Origin: Vicia villosa
Lineage: Eukaryota; Streptophyta; Magnoliopsida; Fabales; Fabaceae
Direction of reading: 5' to 3'
DNA length: 64,000 nt
Assembly (NCBI RefSeq): GCF_029867415.1
Contig: NW_026705399.1
Coordinates: 248,001 to 312,000, forward strand
The notes below the pieces were generated by a model. The model made no database searches. It was not told the DNA's origin and was given only the letters and a program-made list of their open reading frames with translations. Shown in pieces: positions 26,963 through 58,870 of the stretch. Every line of letters begins with the position of its first letter. Position 1 is the stretch's first letter. Position numbers and translations under genes: made by a program.

Positions 26963-29900
26963 TTAAAAATCTAGGCCGAGACAGGGCCTAGGATTAATCC
27001 TCCATTGAGCATAGTTTAGTTGTACATTCCCATCAATTGAAGACAACCATCTCCAAGAACACTCAATAATATCATCAATCAGCTTTACAATATCCACTTC
27101 TATGTTGCGGAAGATTTTGGCGTTCCTAGCTTTCCAAATGCTCCAAACACATGCATACCAAATCACACGAGCTTTCGACGATATTTCCTTATCTCCACCA
27201 ATCAGACCTTCAAATTGGGTGAAATGAGCTATACTTTCTCTGTGGAGAGCTGTGCAGATCCGGAGCCACTTGCAAATGGATTGCCAAATACCTGAAAAGA
27301 AGGGACACTCGAAAAACAGATGAGATATCGATTCATCGGCGCTGCATTCCCGAATACAGCTAGTGGAATCTTGACCTATAACATTCCTTCTATGTAAGTT
27401 GTTCTTAGTAGGTAAACTATTATGAAACAACCTCCAGCCGAAACAAGAAATTTTTGATGGTATCGCTTTGTGCCAAATCTTATTCCACGTAAACGCTGTA
27501 TGATTAGTCCTGGAAAATGTAAAATCCTTATAAATCTCTTTCACAGAAAAGTAACTAGAGTTTTCCCATTCCCCTATTTCTAAAGCACAGAGATTTCTCC
27601 ACCAAATTGAGTCTTTTCCACTAGCTATCCCCCTCGAGACCTCTAAATCTCCATATTTATTCTTCAACGCCTTTAACCACAATCCGTGTCTTTCCGATTT
27701 AATTTTCCATTTCCACTTTCCTAATAGAGCCAGATTAAACAAATTCAATTTCCTAATACCCAACCCTCCCTCCTCTTGAGGATAACACACTTTCTCCCAA
27801 TTGACCCAATTGATTTTTCTATCATTCTCGCTCCCACCCCATAAGAATTGTTTACATAAAGATTCTAATTTAGAAATAATACCTGTCGGAGCCTTGAAGA
27901 ACGAGAGAAAGTAGACCGGAAGCGCATGAAGGACAGATTTGATAAGCACTACACGACCACCAAAAGACATGAACCGATTTCTCCATCTCAAAAGTCTGCC
28001 TCTAACCGCCTCTATAACTGGCTGCCATGTTGCATTTCTGTTCGGGATGGCGCCAATGGGAAGGCCTAAGTATTTGAACGGAACAGCTCCTTTTTGACAA
28101 TTCAGAATATTTGCCGCCTCTTCAAGCCATATGTCGTTAATGTTTAAGCCTACAATCGAGCTCTTGTTGAAATTAACTTTTAGACCTGACATTGCTTCGA
28201 ACAGCAATAAGTTTGCCTTGATAATCCTGATATTAGACCATCTTTTCTCCCCAATAATCAAAGTATCATCAGCATATTGCAGATGTGTGAATCGATCAGA
28301 ACCTTTCTCGAATTTGAATCCTAGGAACTTGCCGCAATCAACCGCCTTTTTCATCAACATATTGAAGCCTTCCGCGACAATGAGGAATAAGAATGGAGAC
28401 AACGGATCGCCTTGCCGTAATCCTCTTTCCATCCTAAACTCTTTAGACGGGCTGCCATTAATTAAAATAGACACCGCTGTAGATTTTAAGCATTCAGCTA
28501 TCCAACGCCTCCATTTTTCGTGAAAACCCATCTTTGCCATCATACAGTCCAAATAACTCCATTCCACTGAATCATACGCCTTCTCGAAATCTACTTTGAA
28601 CATAATCAATTCCTTTTTCTTTCTCCTCGCCTCATCCACAATCTCATTCGCAACTAGGATGCCATCAAGGATCTGCCTGCTAGATATGAAGGCTGACTGA
28701 GTTTCAGAGATTACTGATCCAATAACTTTCTTTAGTCTATTAGCAAGGACTTTGGATAGCACCTTGTAAATACAACCTATTAATGCTATCGGTCTATAAT
28801 CTGAAATTTTCAAGGGGTTGCTCTTCTTAGGGATCAGCACAATGAACGAACTGTTCGCTCCTTTCACTATCCTACCGTGTTCATGAAATTCAGTCATAAC
28901 CCTCAAGAAGTCTTGTTTTATTTCCTCCCAAAATTATTTCACGAACCCGAAGTTAACACCGTCTGGCCCTGGACTTTTGTCGTTGTCACATTCCCACACC
29001 GCTCTTCTGATTTCTTCTTCTGAAAATTCACGCACTAATTCTACGTTCTGAACGTCATCGATGTAGTTAGAGATTAAGTTCTCCGGAATTGCATAAGTTC
29101 CTCTACTTGCAAATTGGCGGCTGAAATGGTCGAAAATTTCCTCTTTAATATCCTTCACCTCCGTAACCCTTCTTCCGTTGACGTCAAGGCATAATATTTC
29201 ATTGTCTTTTCTTCTCTTGTTAATGCAACTATGGAAATACTTAGAGTTTGCATCCCCTTCCTTCAACCATTTTGATCTAGCCTTTTGCCATTGGATGCTA
29301 CAGTTGAGGTTAGATAATTTGTGAATTGTAGATGAGATCTCGCTCCTGGCTTGCAAATCTTCCACGGAATAGCCTGTGCTTTCTCCAAGGACCTCCAAAC
29401 CGTTAAGTTTTTCCTTTTCTTCTTTAATTCTACCTTCCAAGTTTTGAAAGTGATTCTTATGCCATTCTTTAAGACGAACTTTGATCTTTTTAAACTTTTC
29501 CTTCAGAACATACATGCCCCACCCCTGCACCTTAATATCTCTCCAATTTTTAATGACAAAATCATGGTAACCTCGCATCTCCCTCCAACATTTTAGCATA
29601 CGAAACGGCTTTGGCCCCCAATCGAGTGAAGATTCACATAACATGATAGGGCAGTGATCAGATAACCCTTTGTCCAGACACCACTGTGTGCAGCTCGGCC
29701 AAGTTCTATTCCACTTCTCTGATAATAAAAATCTGTCTAACCGGCTCATAACCGAACCCCCAGGTCTCTGCCAAGTGAAGCTTCTGCCTAGTATGGGAAT
29801 ATCAATCAGCTCCGCATCAGATATAAAATTATCAAATTCCTCTATCTCATTCATATTGTAAGTTTCATTTCCTCCTTTTCTTTCCGATATATCTCTGATA

Positions 29901-30340
29901 GCGTTGAAATCCCCCAATATGCAGATACTAACCTCCCTATTTCGATTAATTCTGTTGAGAAGATCAGACCACAGAGCTGATTTACTTCTTCTGTCACACG
30001 GTGCATATACGGTAACCAGGCTGACAACGTTACGCCCCATTCCCCATTCTCCTTCCAACCAAAGAGCATACTCTAAAACATGAGTGATCCTTATAGACAG
30101 AAAGTTTTTGTCCCAAATAGCCAAAATACCCCCGGACCTGCCATTCGATGGTTTGAACGCGAAGTCGAAATCATTAGAGCCCCATATAAATAGGCATAAA
30201 TTCCTGTCTATATTTTCTAACTTTGTTTCTTGGATACAGATGAATGTAGGTCTCTGCCTACCTATCAAATTTTGCACTTCTTTCTTTTTAGCCAAACCCC
30301 CAAGACCTCTGATGTTATAACTGATTAATCTGATGGACAT
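26963..30340 (-). pseudogene. LINE ORF2: endonuclease-reverse transcriptase, one nonsense codon
   Basis: A single frame of 1126 codons is interrupted only by TAA at 28934-28936; the parts before and after are 468 and about 656 codons. N-terminal AP-endonuclease motifs: SYNIRGLGG, QETKLE, GDFNAIRD, RLDRFLLS and SDHCPIML. Reverse transcriptase motifs: KVDFEKAYDSVEW, GLRQGDPLSPFLF and the catalytic YADDT (about residue 213 of the second part). The C-terminal zinc-binding RVT domain lies around WNKIWHKAIPSKISCFGWRL with the Cys/His set CIRECSADESISHLFFECPF. Minimal decay suggests a fairly recent insertion. The stop separates endonuclease from RT, so the copy is not autonomous unless read through. 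Confidence 0.9.
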
Positions 30341-31034
30341 AATAAAAACATCATTTAGCAGCTCCTGACCCAGACGGCCCTGCGATAATTAATTGACCCC
30401 TACTCCCCTGCTCACCCCAACCTCCAGCTCTTGAACAATTTCTCCTTCTTCCCCCTTATGAATAAGACCGAAATCTTTACCTAAATCCCACACATCCTTT
30501 GCTATTTCTTTAGCCTCCCCATGAATTAATCTCCAATTTATTCTATCAGATTCATCTCCTAAGATGTCGAAATTAACAGAATCAGATGTCACACGGTGCA
30601 TATACGGTAACCAGGCTGACAACGTTACGCCCCATTCCCCATTCTCCTTCCAACCAAAGAGCATACTCTAAAACATGAGTGATCCTTATAGACAGAAAGT
30701 TTTTGTCCCAAATAGCCAAAATACCCCCGGACCTGCCATTCGATGGTTTGAACGCGAAGTCGAAATCATTAGAGCCCCATATAAATAGGCATAAATTCCT
30801 GTCTATATTTTCTAACTTTGTTTCTTGGATACAGATGAATGTAGGTCTCTGCCTACCTATCAAATTTTGCACTTCTTTCTTTTTAGCCAAACCCCCAAGA
30901 CCTCTGATGTTATAACTGATTAATCTGATGGACATAATAAAAACATCATTTAGCAGCTCCTGACCCAGACGGCCCTGCGATAATTAATTGACCCCTACTC
31001 CCCTGCTCACCCCAACCTCCAGCTCTTGAACAAT
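29992..31034. repeat. 448-bp direct duplication inside the LINE
   Basis: 29992-30439 and 30587-31034 are the same sequence at a constant offset of 595 bp, with no difference noticed. Each covers the end of ORF1, the ORF1-ORF2 spacer and the first 116 or so codons of ORF2. They are separated by 147 bp of ORF1 found only once. Confidence 0.93.
30389..30586 (-). pseudogene. C-terminal tail of LINE ORF1
   Basis: About 66 codons on the minus strand (SDSVNFDILGDESDRINWRL ... ending GVGVN, stop at 30389-30391), 48 bp upstream of the ORF2 ATG, where plant L1 ORF1 normally ends. The upstream part of ORF1 is missing. What precedes it instead is a second copy of the ORF1-end/ORF2-start segment. Confidence 0.6.
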
Positions 31035-31166
31035 ATTGGCCTCATGTTTAAACATTTGTCCATTCATATAATTTAAATCTTTGTTGAGACATCATTTTCA
31101 TAAATAAAATAAAATAGACTTAAATCTGAATTTTATTTCACAGATAAAATGATATGAAAGACAATT

Positions 31167-31295
<129 letters not shown>

Positions 31296-31858
31296 TTGTG
31301 TAATAAAGCATAATTAATATAACATCACAGCCAAACTATAAAATTAAATAAATGTTAATTTTAGTATTTTAATATTAATGGTACATTAATTTAATTTTCC
31401 TGGGCATTCAAATTAGTTTAATTTTCATTAACTTGATTAACTAGAATACTTCAAATTTATGTTAGCTTTTCATGCGTTTTTCGTTTATATTTTGTTTGTG
31501 TGCATCAAATGTAATTTTTTTCTATCTTCACATTACGAAATGTGTTGAACTATCCTTTATCCATATTTTGTAGATAGAATTGGTAGCTACAAAACAAACA
31601 TATTCATATTTTTTATCACCTTAATATGTTATTGAGTAGTGGTGTTACTAACCATACCAAAAAAGAAAATTCGTATTATTTATTGTCAGAAATCATAAAT
31701 ATGTAAAAGCAAGATGGCCTAGTGATTTAAGAAATTGGTCAGGAGGGAGTTTAGTACAGACAGTGTGTTTTCTTTTTCTGAAAACAGTACAGACAGTGTC
31801 TTAGTACCACAAAAAAAAAAAAAAAACACTCTTTCATTAACCAAAACAAAACCAAAAC

Positions 31859-52546
<20,688 letters not shown>

Positions 52547-52652
52547 GAAAACAAAAAATTCACTCATATATGTTTGAATCAGATCATGTATTTTTCTTTT
52601 TATTATTAGTTTGATATTAATATGGTATTCTACATACTATTATACATGCATA

Positions 52653-52658
52653 AATAAA
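52653..52658 (+). terminator. Putative polyadenylation signal of DGAT2
   Basis: AATAAA about 107 bp after the DGAT2 stop codon, in an AT-rich 3' flank. Confidence 0.4.
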
Positions 52659-52659
52659 T

Positions 52660-53098
52660 GAGAAAAAAAAAAAGGAGTGTGCAGGGTTTGAATTAGACAC
52701 AGACACTCATGTATTTATTTAAGTTTTTTTATTAGGTTAAATATATAAAACCTCCTAGTAATAGTAGAAAGATTCGCTTTAGAAGTTGAAATTTCTTAAT
52801 TATTTTTTTCATAGACGAATTAACTCTTTTTTTAATTTTAAAATTATTTAAACTAAAATTTAATATGCAACATATTGGGCTTATGGCTCATCTAATGTCA
52901 GCCTGTTTTCAATTTAATATTCATATTGGTGTTCGCACATAGAACAAAACCGAACTACTATAAAAAATAACGCGTATAATCCGTGAGAATGACTATCCAT
53001 AACAAGAGTTGAGTTTGGAGTAGAGGGAGAGACCGCAATAGGATCATTCTATCTTACAAATTGTTCAGGCTAAGATGTTAAAGAAAATATAGCAGAGT
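52660..53098. other. AT-rich intergenic sequence
   Basis: Between the DGAT2 3' end and the copia LTR; nothing recognised. Confidence 0.5.
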
Positions 53099-53478
53099 TG
53101 TTGAAAAGAGATATTGACAGTAGCAGCTAGGCAAGAGAGTCCATTGTATTGAAGAGTAATTCAATATTCAGAAGATGAGCATCAGAAGTTCTGATGTGGG
53201 CTGATCTTCTGATGGTTACTCAGAAGATGTTATCTTCTGGGTCCCATTAGCATAGCTGTTTATTAGTAAGGGTACTTTAGTATTTGTTAGTTTTGTACTA
53301 TGTGTACCTTTAGACTTGTTCACTAAGTTTACGTTATTAGGGCTGATGTGGCAAGAATTTTCTTTTGTATAAATAGCCTTGTAGTAGGTATCATTTATTA
53401 ACAACAACTTTATTCTCTCTCATTAATCTTTGCGCCGTTATTCTCTTTGTCACCATCTTTATTCTTTGTGCACCAACA
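53099..53478 (+). repeat. 5' LTR of the copia element
   Basis: TGTTGAAAAGAG...CACCAACA with short inverted TGTTG/CAACA ends, about 380 bp. TATA-like TATAAATAGCC at about 53369-53379 precedes the leader. The start is chosen from the TG..CA rule and could shift slightly. Confidence 0.65.
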
Positions 53479-53479
53479 A

Positions 53480-53493
53480 TTGGTATCTAGAGC
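53480..53493 (+). other. Primer-binding site (initiator-Met tRNA)
   Basis: TTGGTATCTAGAGC two bases after the LTR end, a near match to the site complementary to the initiator methionine tRNA. Confidence 0.7.
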
Positions 53494-53665
53494 TCCGGTT
53501 TCAAACACAGGGAAACACGAGTGAACGTGAGTTTGTGTAACTGTGTGATTGATTTTGTTTCAGGGAAACAAAGTTGTGTTGAATCACATTTTCTTGGCTG
53601 TTTGTGGGTTGGGAAACACTGTGTGAGTGTGAGTAAAATCTATTTTTGTTTGCACAAGTTTAAAG

Positions 53666-54604
53666 ATGAGTGGAAGCAATTTGAATACCAAACTTCCAGT
53701 TCTTGATGGTAAAAACTGGAATAGATGGATGATTCAAATGCGTGTATTATTTGGTGCTCAAGATGTTCTAGATCTTGTCACTAGAGGATATGTTCTGGTT
53801 GCAGCGGATACAACGGAAGAACAAAGAGAAGCGCAGAGAGAGACGAAGAAGAGAGACCAAAAGGCGTTGTTCTTCATTCATCAGTGTGTAGATGTGAATG
53901 TGTTTGAGAAGATTGCTGATTCTATGACGTCAAAGGAGGCGTGGGATATACTGGTCAGGTGTTACGGTGGTGACATATCAGTGAAGAAGGTGAAGCTTCA
54001 ATCCTTGAGAAAGCAATATGAGAATCTCAACATGAAGAACAATGAGAAAGTCTCTGAGTATATCTCTAGAGTGATTGTGATCACTAATGAGATGAAGGCT
54101 TGTGGAGAAACCCTTTCTGAACAAGTAATCATAGAGAAGATATTGAGGTCACTTACTCCTCAATTTGATTATATTGTTGTATCTATTGAACATTCTAAAG
54201 ATCTGGAAACCATGAGAATAGAAGAGTTGCAAAGCAGTTTAGAAGCACAAGAGTTGCGTCTGACTGAGAGAACTTCTGAGAGAGAAGTTGAGCAAGCTCT
54301 GAAGGCTTCTTTTGTCAAGAAGGACCAAAAGCATAGACGTGGTGATAGATTCCAGAAGGAAGCCTCGACTTCTGGTGAGAAGAGATATCAGAAGGGAAAT
54401 GATAAGAAGAAAGTTCAATGTTACTGTTGTAAACAGTTTGGCCATTTTGCTAGAGACTGTTTGGCAAACAAAGGAAGGAGACTAGAAGAAGCAAATATAG
54501 CCAGAGGAGGATCAGATGATGAACCTGTGCTATTGATGGCTTCAGATGCGCTGATGATAAGTATCTTTATGCATAAAGTATGGGAAATGTCAAAGTCAAA
54601 GTGA
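53666..54604 (+). CDS. copia gag polyprotein part (UBN2/zinc knuckle)
   Basis: The capsid-like protein of a Ty1/copia retrotransposon. Starts MSGSNLNTKLPVLDGKNWNR. The UBN2-type region covers about residues 50-170 (ALFFIHQCVD, AWDILVRCYGG, LRKQYENLNM). A Lys/Glu-rich linker leads to the knuckle CYCCKQFGHFARDC at about 251-264. After PVLLMAS the frame runs into an unrelated tail and stops at 54604, because the protease-coding section expected there has been deleted. Capsid functions could be intact, but protease and everything after it are uncoupled. Confidence 0.85.
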   Translation: MSGSNLNTKLPVLDGKNWNRWMIQMRVLFGAQDVLDLVTRGYVLVAADTTEEQREAQRETKKRDQKALFFIHQCVDVNVFEKIADSMTSKEAWDILVRCYGGDISVKKVKLQSLRKQYENLNMKNNEKVSEYISRVIVITNEMKACGETLSEQVIIEKILRSLTPQFDYIVVSIEHSKDLETMRIEELQSSLEAQELRLTERTSEREVEQALKASFVKKDQKHRRGDRFQKEASTSGEKRYQKGNDKKKVQCYCCKQFGHFARDCLANKGRRLEEANIARGGSDDEPVLLMASDALMISIFMHKVWEMSKSK

Positions 54605-55640
54605 AGAATGGAAAGACTGTTCTGATCAAAGACGTTTGGTATGTTCCTGGAATCAGAAGCAATCTGATGAGTGTGGGTCAGCTCATTGAGAAAGGTTTCT
54701 CGGTTGTTATGAAGAACAACCTCTTGAAGTTGTATGATTCCAATCAGAAGTTGATTATGCAATCTGAACAGGGAAGCAACAGAACATTCAAAGTGAATGT
54801 AGAAACAGCTGAAACAGAGTGTCTGAGTGCTGAAGGCTCAGAAGGTGATAGTAAGCTATGGCATAAGAGGTTGGGGCATCTGAACTATAGAAGTCTGGGA
54901 CATCTAAGTTCTAAGAAGCTTGTACATGGCATTCCTAAGATTGTGAAGCCTGAGAAGTCATGTGAGGTATGCATGAAAGGCAAACAACCCAGATTGCCAT
55001 TTGTATCAGAAGTTGCTCCAAGAGCAAAGCATGCTCTGGGAGTAGTGCACCCTGATGTGTGTGGACCATTTCCAGAACCTTCACTTGGAGGAAATAGGTA
55101 TTTTGTGTCTTTTGTGGATGAGTTCACAAGAATGATGTGTGTAACACTTATCAAGTTTAAGACTGAGGTGTTCACAGAATTCTAGAAGTTCAAGGTGAAG
55201 GCTGAGAAGCAGAGTGGTCAGAAGATAAAGATTCTCAGAACGGATGGTGGAGGTGAGTATAACTCCACAGAATTCCAGAAGTTCTGTGATGATAATGGAA
55301 TTGAGCATGAAGTTACTGCTCCTTATACTCCTCAACACAATGGTCTTGCTGAACGTAGAAACCGTACTTTGCTTGATATGATGAGAAGTATGCTAAAAGA
55401 GAAGAAGCTTCCTCATAATATATGGGGAGAAGTTGTTGCTACTGCAGCATATGTGCTCAACAGGTGTCCAACGAAGAGGCTGAAGGAAATTGTTCCTTTA
55501 GAGAAGTGGACTAAAGAGAAGCAAAGTGTTAGTCATCTGAAGGTTTTTGGTTTTGTGTGTTACAAACACGTTCTAGAAGCTAGAAGGAAGAAGCTGGATG
55601 ATAGGAGTAGAGTGATGTTATTGGTGGGGTACCACAGTAC
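54580..55640 (+). pseudogene. copia pol remnant: gag-pre-integrase and integrase, protease deleted
   Basis: Frame restarts at MGNVKVKVKNGKTVLIKDVW, just downstream of where the protease active site (D-T/S-G) should be. The gag-pre-integrase motif LWHKRLGHLNYRSL and the CEVC..K zinc region follow. The integrase core has its Asp residues in HPDVCGPF and FVDEFTRM and its Glu in [15 protein letters not shown]. An in-frame TAG at 55183-55185 separates the first two from the third. Coding similarity ends at LLVGYHSTG (about 55641). The element is dead: protease missing, one nonsense codon, RT absent. Confidence 0.85.
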
Positions 55641-56929
55641 GGGTGTGTCGCTACCGCGAAAATCAACAGAGTCGCCACTAACATATTTATCCTGAAAAGG
55701 AAGGGAATGCCAGGAAACCACAAAACAAAACAACGGTCTCACGACCAGAGAAGAGGGTAGGGGAGTCGGTTACGCGAGGGGAAGGTGTTAGCACCCCACG
55801 CGCCCATCGTACTCGATGGTATCCACGCTTGTGTCTAAAACTATGGGTGTGTAACGAATCTATGCTAATCTGGACTAAAATGAATGCAGAATGTAGGGAA
55901 AAGAAATGATTATGCTCGCACGGGCCCTACCCCGCTGCCTACGTATCTGTTTTGCAGAATCAGAGGTATCGTAGCTCGGCTAACTAGTTTCTATTTGTTT
56001 TGTGTTTTTTAGGTGAACGAGTTACATTCACACTCCGCTGCTCGACCTTTGGAGTCTTACGCTTGGGAATGGAGCGGAAATAACAAGCTCTTAAGAAAAG
56101 AAAATCAAAGAGTGTGGTTTGTGTTTTAAAGAATGCATGAGGAAGGCCTAAGCTTAAGGGGAAAGCTTGCTACCTAATGTTATCATACAAAGGGTACAAG
56201 TCTAAGCTAAACTAGCAACCTACGGGGGAAAAGGAAAAAGCAAACAATAATATCACACAAACGAGCTCCGCTAGTGAAGCAAACAAAACCAACGGCACTG
56301 GCTGAGTGGTAGAAAAGCAGTCCCGCCATAGCCAAAGGGAGCGAATCACCCGAGTCAACCAAGCATTAGACCTAGCGAAAATGATCGGGCCATAGACAAG
56401 AGGAGCGGATCCCTCTCAGCAACCAAGTCGTCACGGATCTGAAAGGAAAACGGTGCGTGCGTACTCTAAGCATCAACTTCGAGCGACGCGGTCTATAGGA
56501 AATGCGGGGGTCCAATTGCATGAACCCTTTTCCTGACATACTCGATAACAAGATCTTGTGCTAGTTCAGAAGAATGCAACGCGTAGCGTGCGCATACCGA
56601 ACGGACTCGATGAGACTGGGCGGGGGTTGATTGCTAACCCTTTCCGCGTGCCTTGCATGAGGACTTAACGGAGTGCCATATAGGACTTATTACACCATGA
56701 CTCCCTGCCGCAAAGCACAAATATAAACACACCAACAAAAATAGAGCCTCTTTCGAGGGCTTGGCCAGATGCATGTCTAAGTCCTACTTCTCATGTTATA
56801 GGATGATGCAGAAAGCGGTAAAAGGGACAAGGAGACAATACCAAACGGATAGCAAATCCGCAATGAGCTAGCAAGCGTGAGCAGAGAAGTCCGGAATACT
56901 TCGCGTAAGCCATCATCAAGCAAAGCAAG

Positions 56930-57200
56930 TCAGAAAGCGTCGTCGTGAAAATAAATCACGAGCGACATGTGGTACATGTCGAGCATAACCACATGAGCAA
57001 CCTGCAAGAGAAACAAACCAGACAATACAAGAGTATACATCTCAATGAATGAGAGATCAGGTGACTGGCGTCGGAAATAGGTCCGTGTCCCACAAATAAA
57101 GTGGAACACGACACAAATCAAGTCGTAAGACAAATCGCACTGGAAGCGAATTTGTGTCCCAAAAATAAAGTGGAACACGAAGCAAGTCGAATCGCAATCG
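56930..57200. repeat. Short tandem duplication (GTGTCCCA(C/A)AAATAAAGTGG)
   Basis: Two related units of about 73-75 bp at about 57085-57125 and 57158-57200 share GTCCCA.AAATAAAGTGGAACACG. They lie within the LTR. Confidence 0.6.
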
Positions 57201-58319
57201 AAGGCTCTCTCGAAGTATCTCGCACATTTCAGCTAACAAATCAGTAGTAACAAGGAAGCACGCTATAGAAAATACTAGCAAAAAAATCTAATCAAACATC
57301 ATATTTTTCATGGCATTTTATCAAAGAATTAGAACTAAACTATATAACAAAACAAATAAATTCTAACAAGAGAACATATCGCGTGTTTTTATGATCTTCT
57401 AAAACAAATATAGAAAACAAAATTTAATTCTAACTAGAAAAGAATACATGTTTTTTATTCGTTTTTTAATCATGCAAAAGTCTGACAAATGTAATATTTT
57501 TCATGGCGTTTTCTATCTAAAAACTAACAAAAATAAGAGATCACATGTTTTTGTATTATCTTTTTATCAACCAAAAATTAGCAAAACTCAGTGATTCTAT
57601 ATTTTATTATCACGTCAAAGTCTAACAAAAATATCATTGTTTTCATACATTTTTATTATCTAAAAGAAATAGGAAACAAACTAGTTAAAACAACTAAATC
57701 TAATATGTAAAACTATGCACGCAGGGGGGTTTAATGCTGAAATCATGGTGCAGAAAGCACTTTGGGCGCTAAGGCCCAATAGCATGTCTTTTTTTTGTCA
57801 CATCTTTTTGTTCAACACAAGAATGAGGGCGTGATTGGGCTTCTATGGAGGTATGAACAGCATAAATTCGTAAGGCCCAATGTTATGGTGATCCATCAGA
57901 TTCTCATGATTCAAAGTTCAATTCAAACCTATATGTCAATCTAATTTTCCATTAATGTCAATCAATTATCGGATTTTTATTTAGATTAATGGTCCATTAA
58001 GCTCAACTAATCACAATTAATCAAGGCCTTAGCTCACTTAATTGAAAGGAAAAAACAAAGAGGGATTTAGGGTTACGTGAGTTGTGACTATTCAGCTTGT
58101 TCTCTCTTCTGCTTCACGATGAAACGGCGGCGTTAATCCTCTCTGAGCAGCCACCGCCAGTGAACTTCTCCAACTCGGCACCGTGTACATGTTCCGTTTC
58201 TGCCTCACGCTTTCCCTTCTTCTTTTCTGAACTAATTTTCCATGTTTGACGCTGCGATGTCGTTGTTGTTTGCAGAGAAGATTGAAGATTCGCGGAAATT
58301 GCGGCTTCTTGCAGATTTC

Positions 58320-58870
58320 ATGAACTTGGTTGAAGGTGAACGATGAAGATTATTGGAGTGTTGAAGTTGAAGGTGGAATTTATATGATGAAGAAAGAAGA
58401 GTGGTGCTGATTATGGAGATGAAGATCCGAATCGATTATGAGAAGAGGATTTTGTTGAAGTTTCGTTGCAGTTTGTTGATGATGCTAATGAAGGATTGAA
58501 TACGATTATGGTGAGTTGATGAAGTTCTTGTTGAAGATTGACGATTGCTGAGAATGGTGATGATGAAGATGCCCGATCAAGAGATGTTGATGAGAAGTTA
58601 TCGATGGAGGTTCTGAGGAAGATGATGAAGACTAAGCTGAATCCTTGAATGGAGAGGAGTGAGATTGGTTATGAATGGAAGAGGATTGAAGATTGATTTT
58701 GAGTTTTTTCTGGTTTTCTGTTATGTTGATTGCAGAATTTTTTGAAGGTGATTGAATGAAGATGCAGTGAGAAGAATCTAAAGATTGAAGGGAGAATTCA
58801 ATGTGGTGAAGATTGAAGAAGCGATGAAGATGATGAGAGAAAGATGAAGATCCAGAGAGAGTTTTCCCGG
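58320..58870. repeat. GA-rich low-complexity region (GATGAAGAT words)
   Basis: About 550 bp dominated by GATGAAG, GAAGATTGA and similar words with stops in every frame. Part of the LTR. Confidence 0.55.

Larger units (their letters stand above)
26520..31034 (-). mobile_element. L1-type LINE with duplicated 5' end
   Basis: A short A-tract (T-run at 26521-26529 on the plus strand) marks the 3' end, followed by a 0.43-kb 3' UTR, ORF2 and the tail of ORF1. The 5' boundary is at 31034, where sequence shared by two internal copies stops, so the element is 5'-truncated. No target-site duplication was found. It ends about 0.8 kb before the DGAT2 start codon, in opposite orientation. Confidence 0.85.
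53099..55641 (+). mobile_element. Ty1/copia element, 3' part lost
   Basis: 5' LTR (53099-53478), primer-binding site, gag and the first half of pol are present. The homology stops at about 55641, where an Ogre/Tat LTR begins. RT, RNase H and 3' LTR are not in the window; they could lie beyond the Ogre insertion or be deleted. Confidence 0.85.

Noticed and set aside
28131..28523. 130-codon plus-strand frame inside the LINE (and others at 29351-30320)
   Set aside because: Antisense shadow of LINE ORF2, whose minus-strand motifs explain the region.
26520..31034. LINE target-site duplication
   Set aside because: Sequences outside the A-tract and the 5' end (GAAAGAGATCAA versus ATTGGCCTCATG) do not match.
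31713..31750. Box A-like GATGGCCTAGTGATT upstream of DGAT2
   Set aside because: No box B at the expected distance. Too little to call a tRNA-like element.
58330..58870. GATGAAGAT-rich stretch as an acidic protein gene
   Set aside because: Stops in all frames. Part of an LTR.
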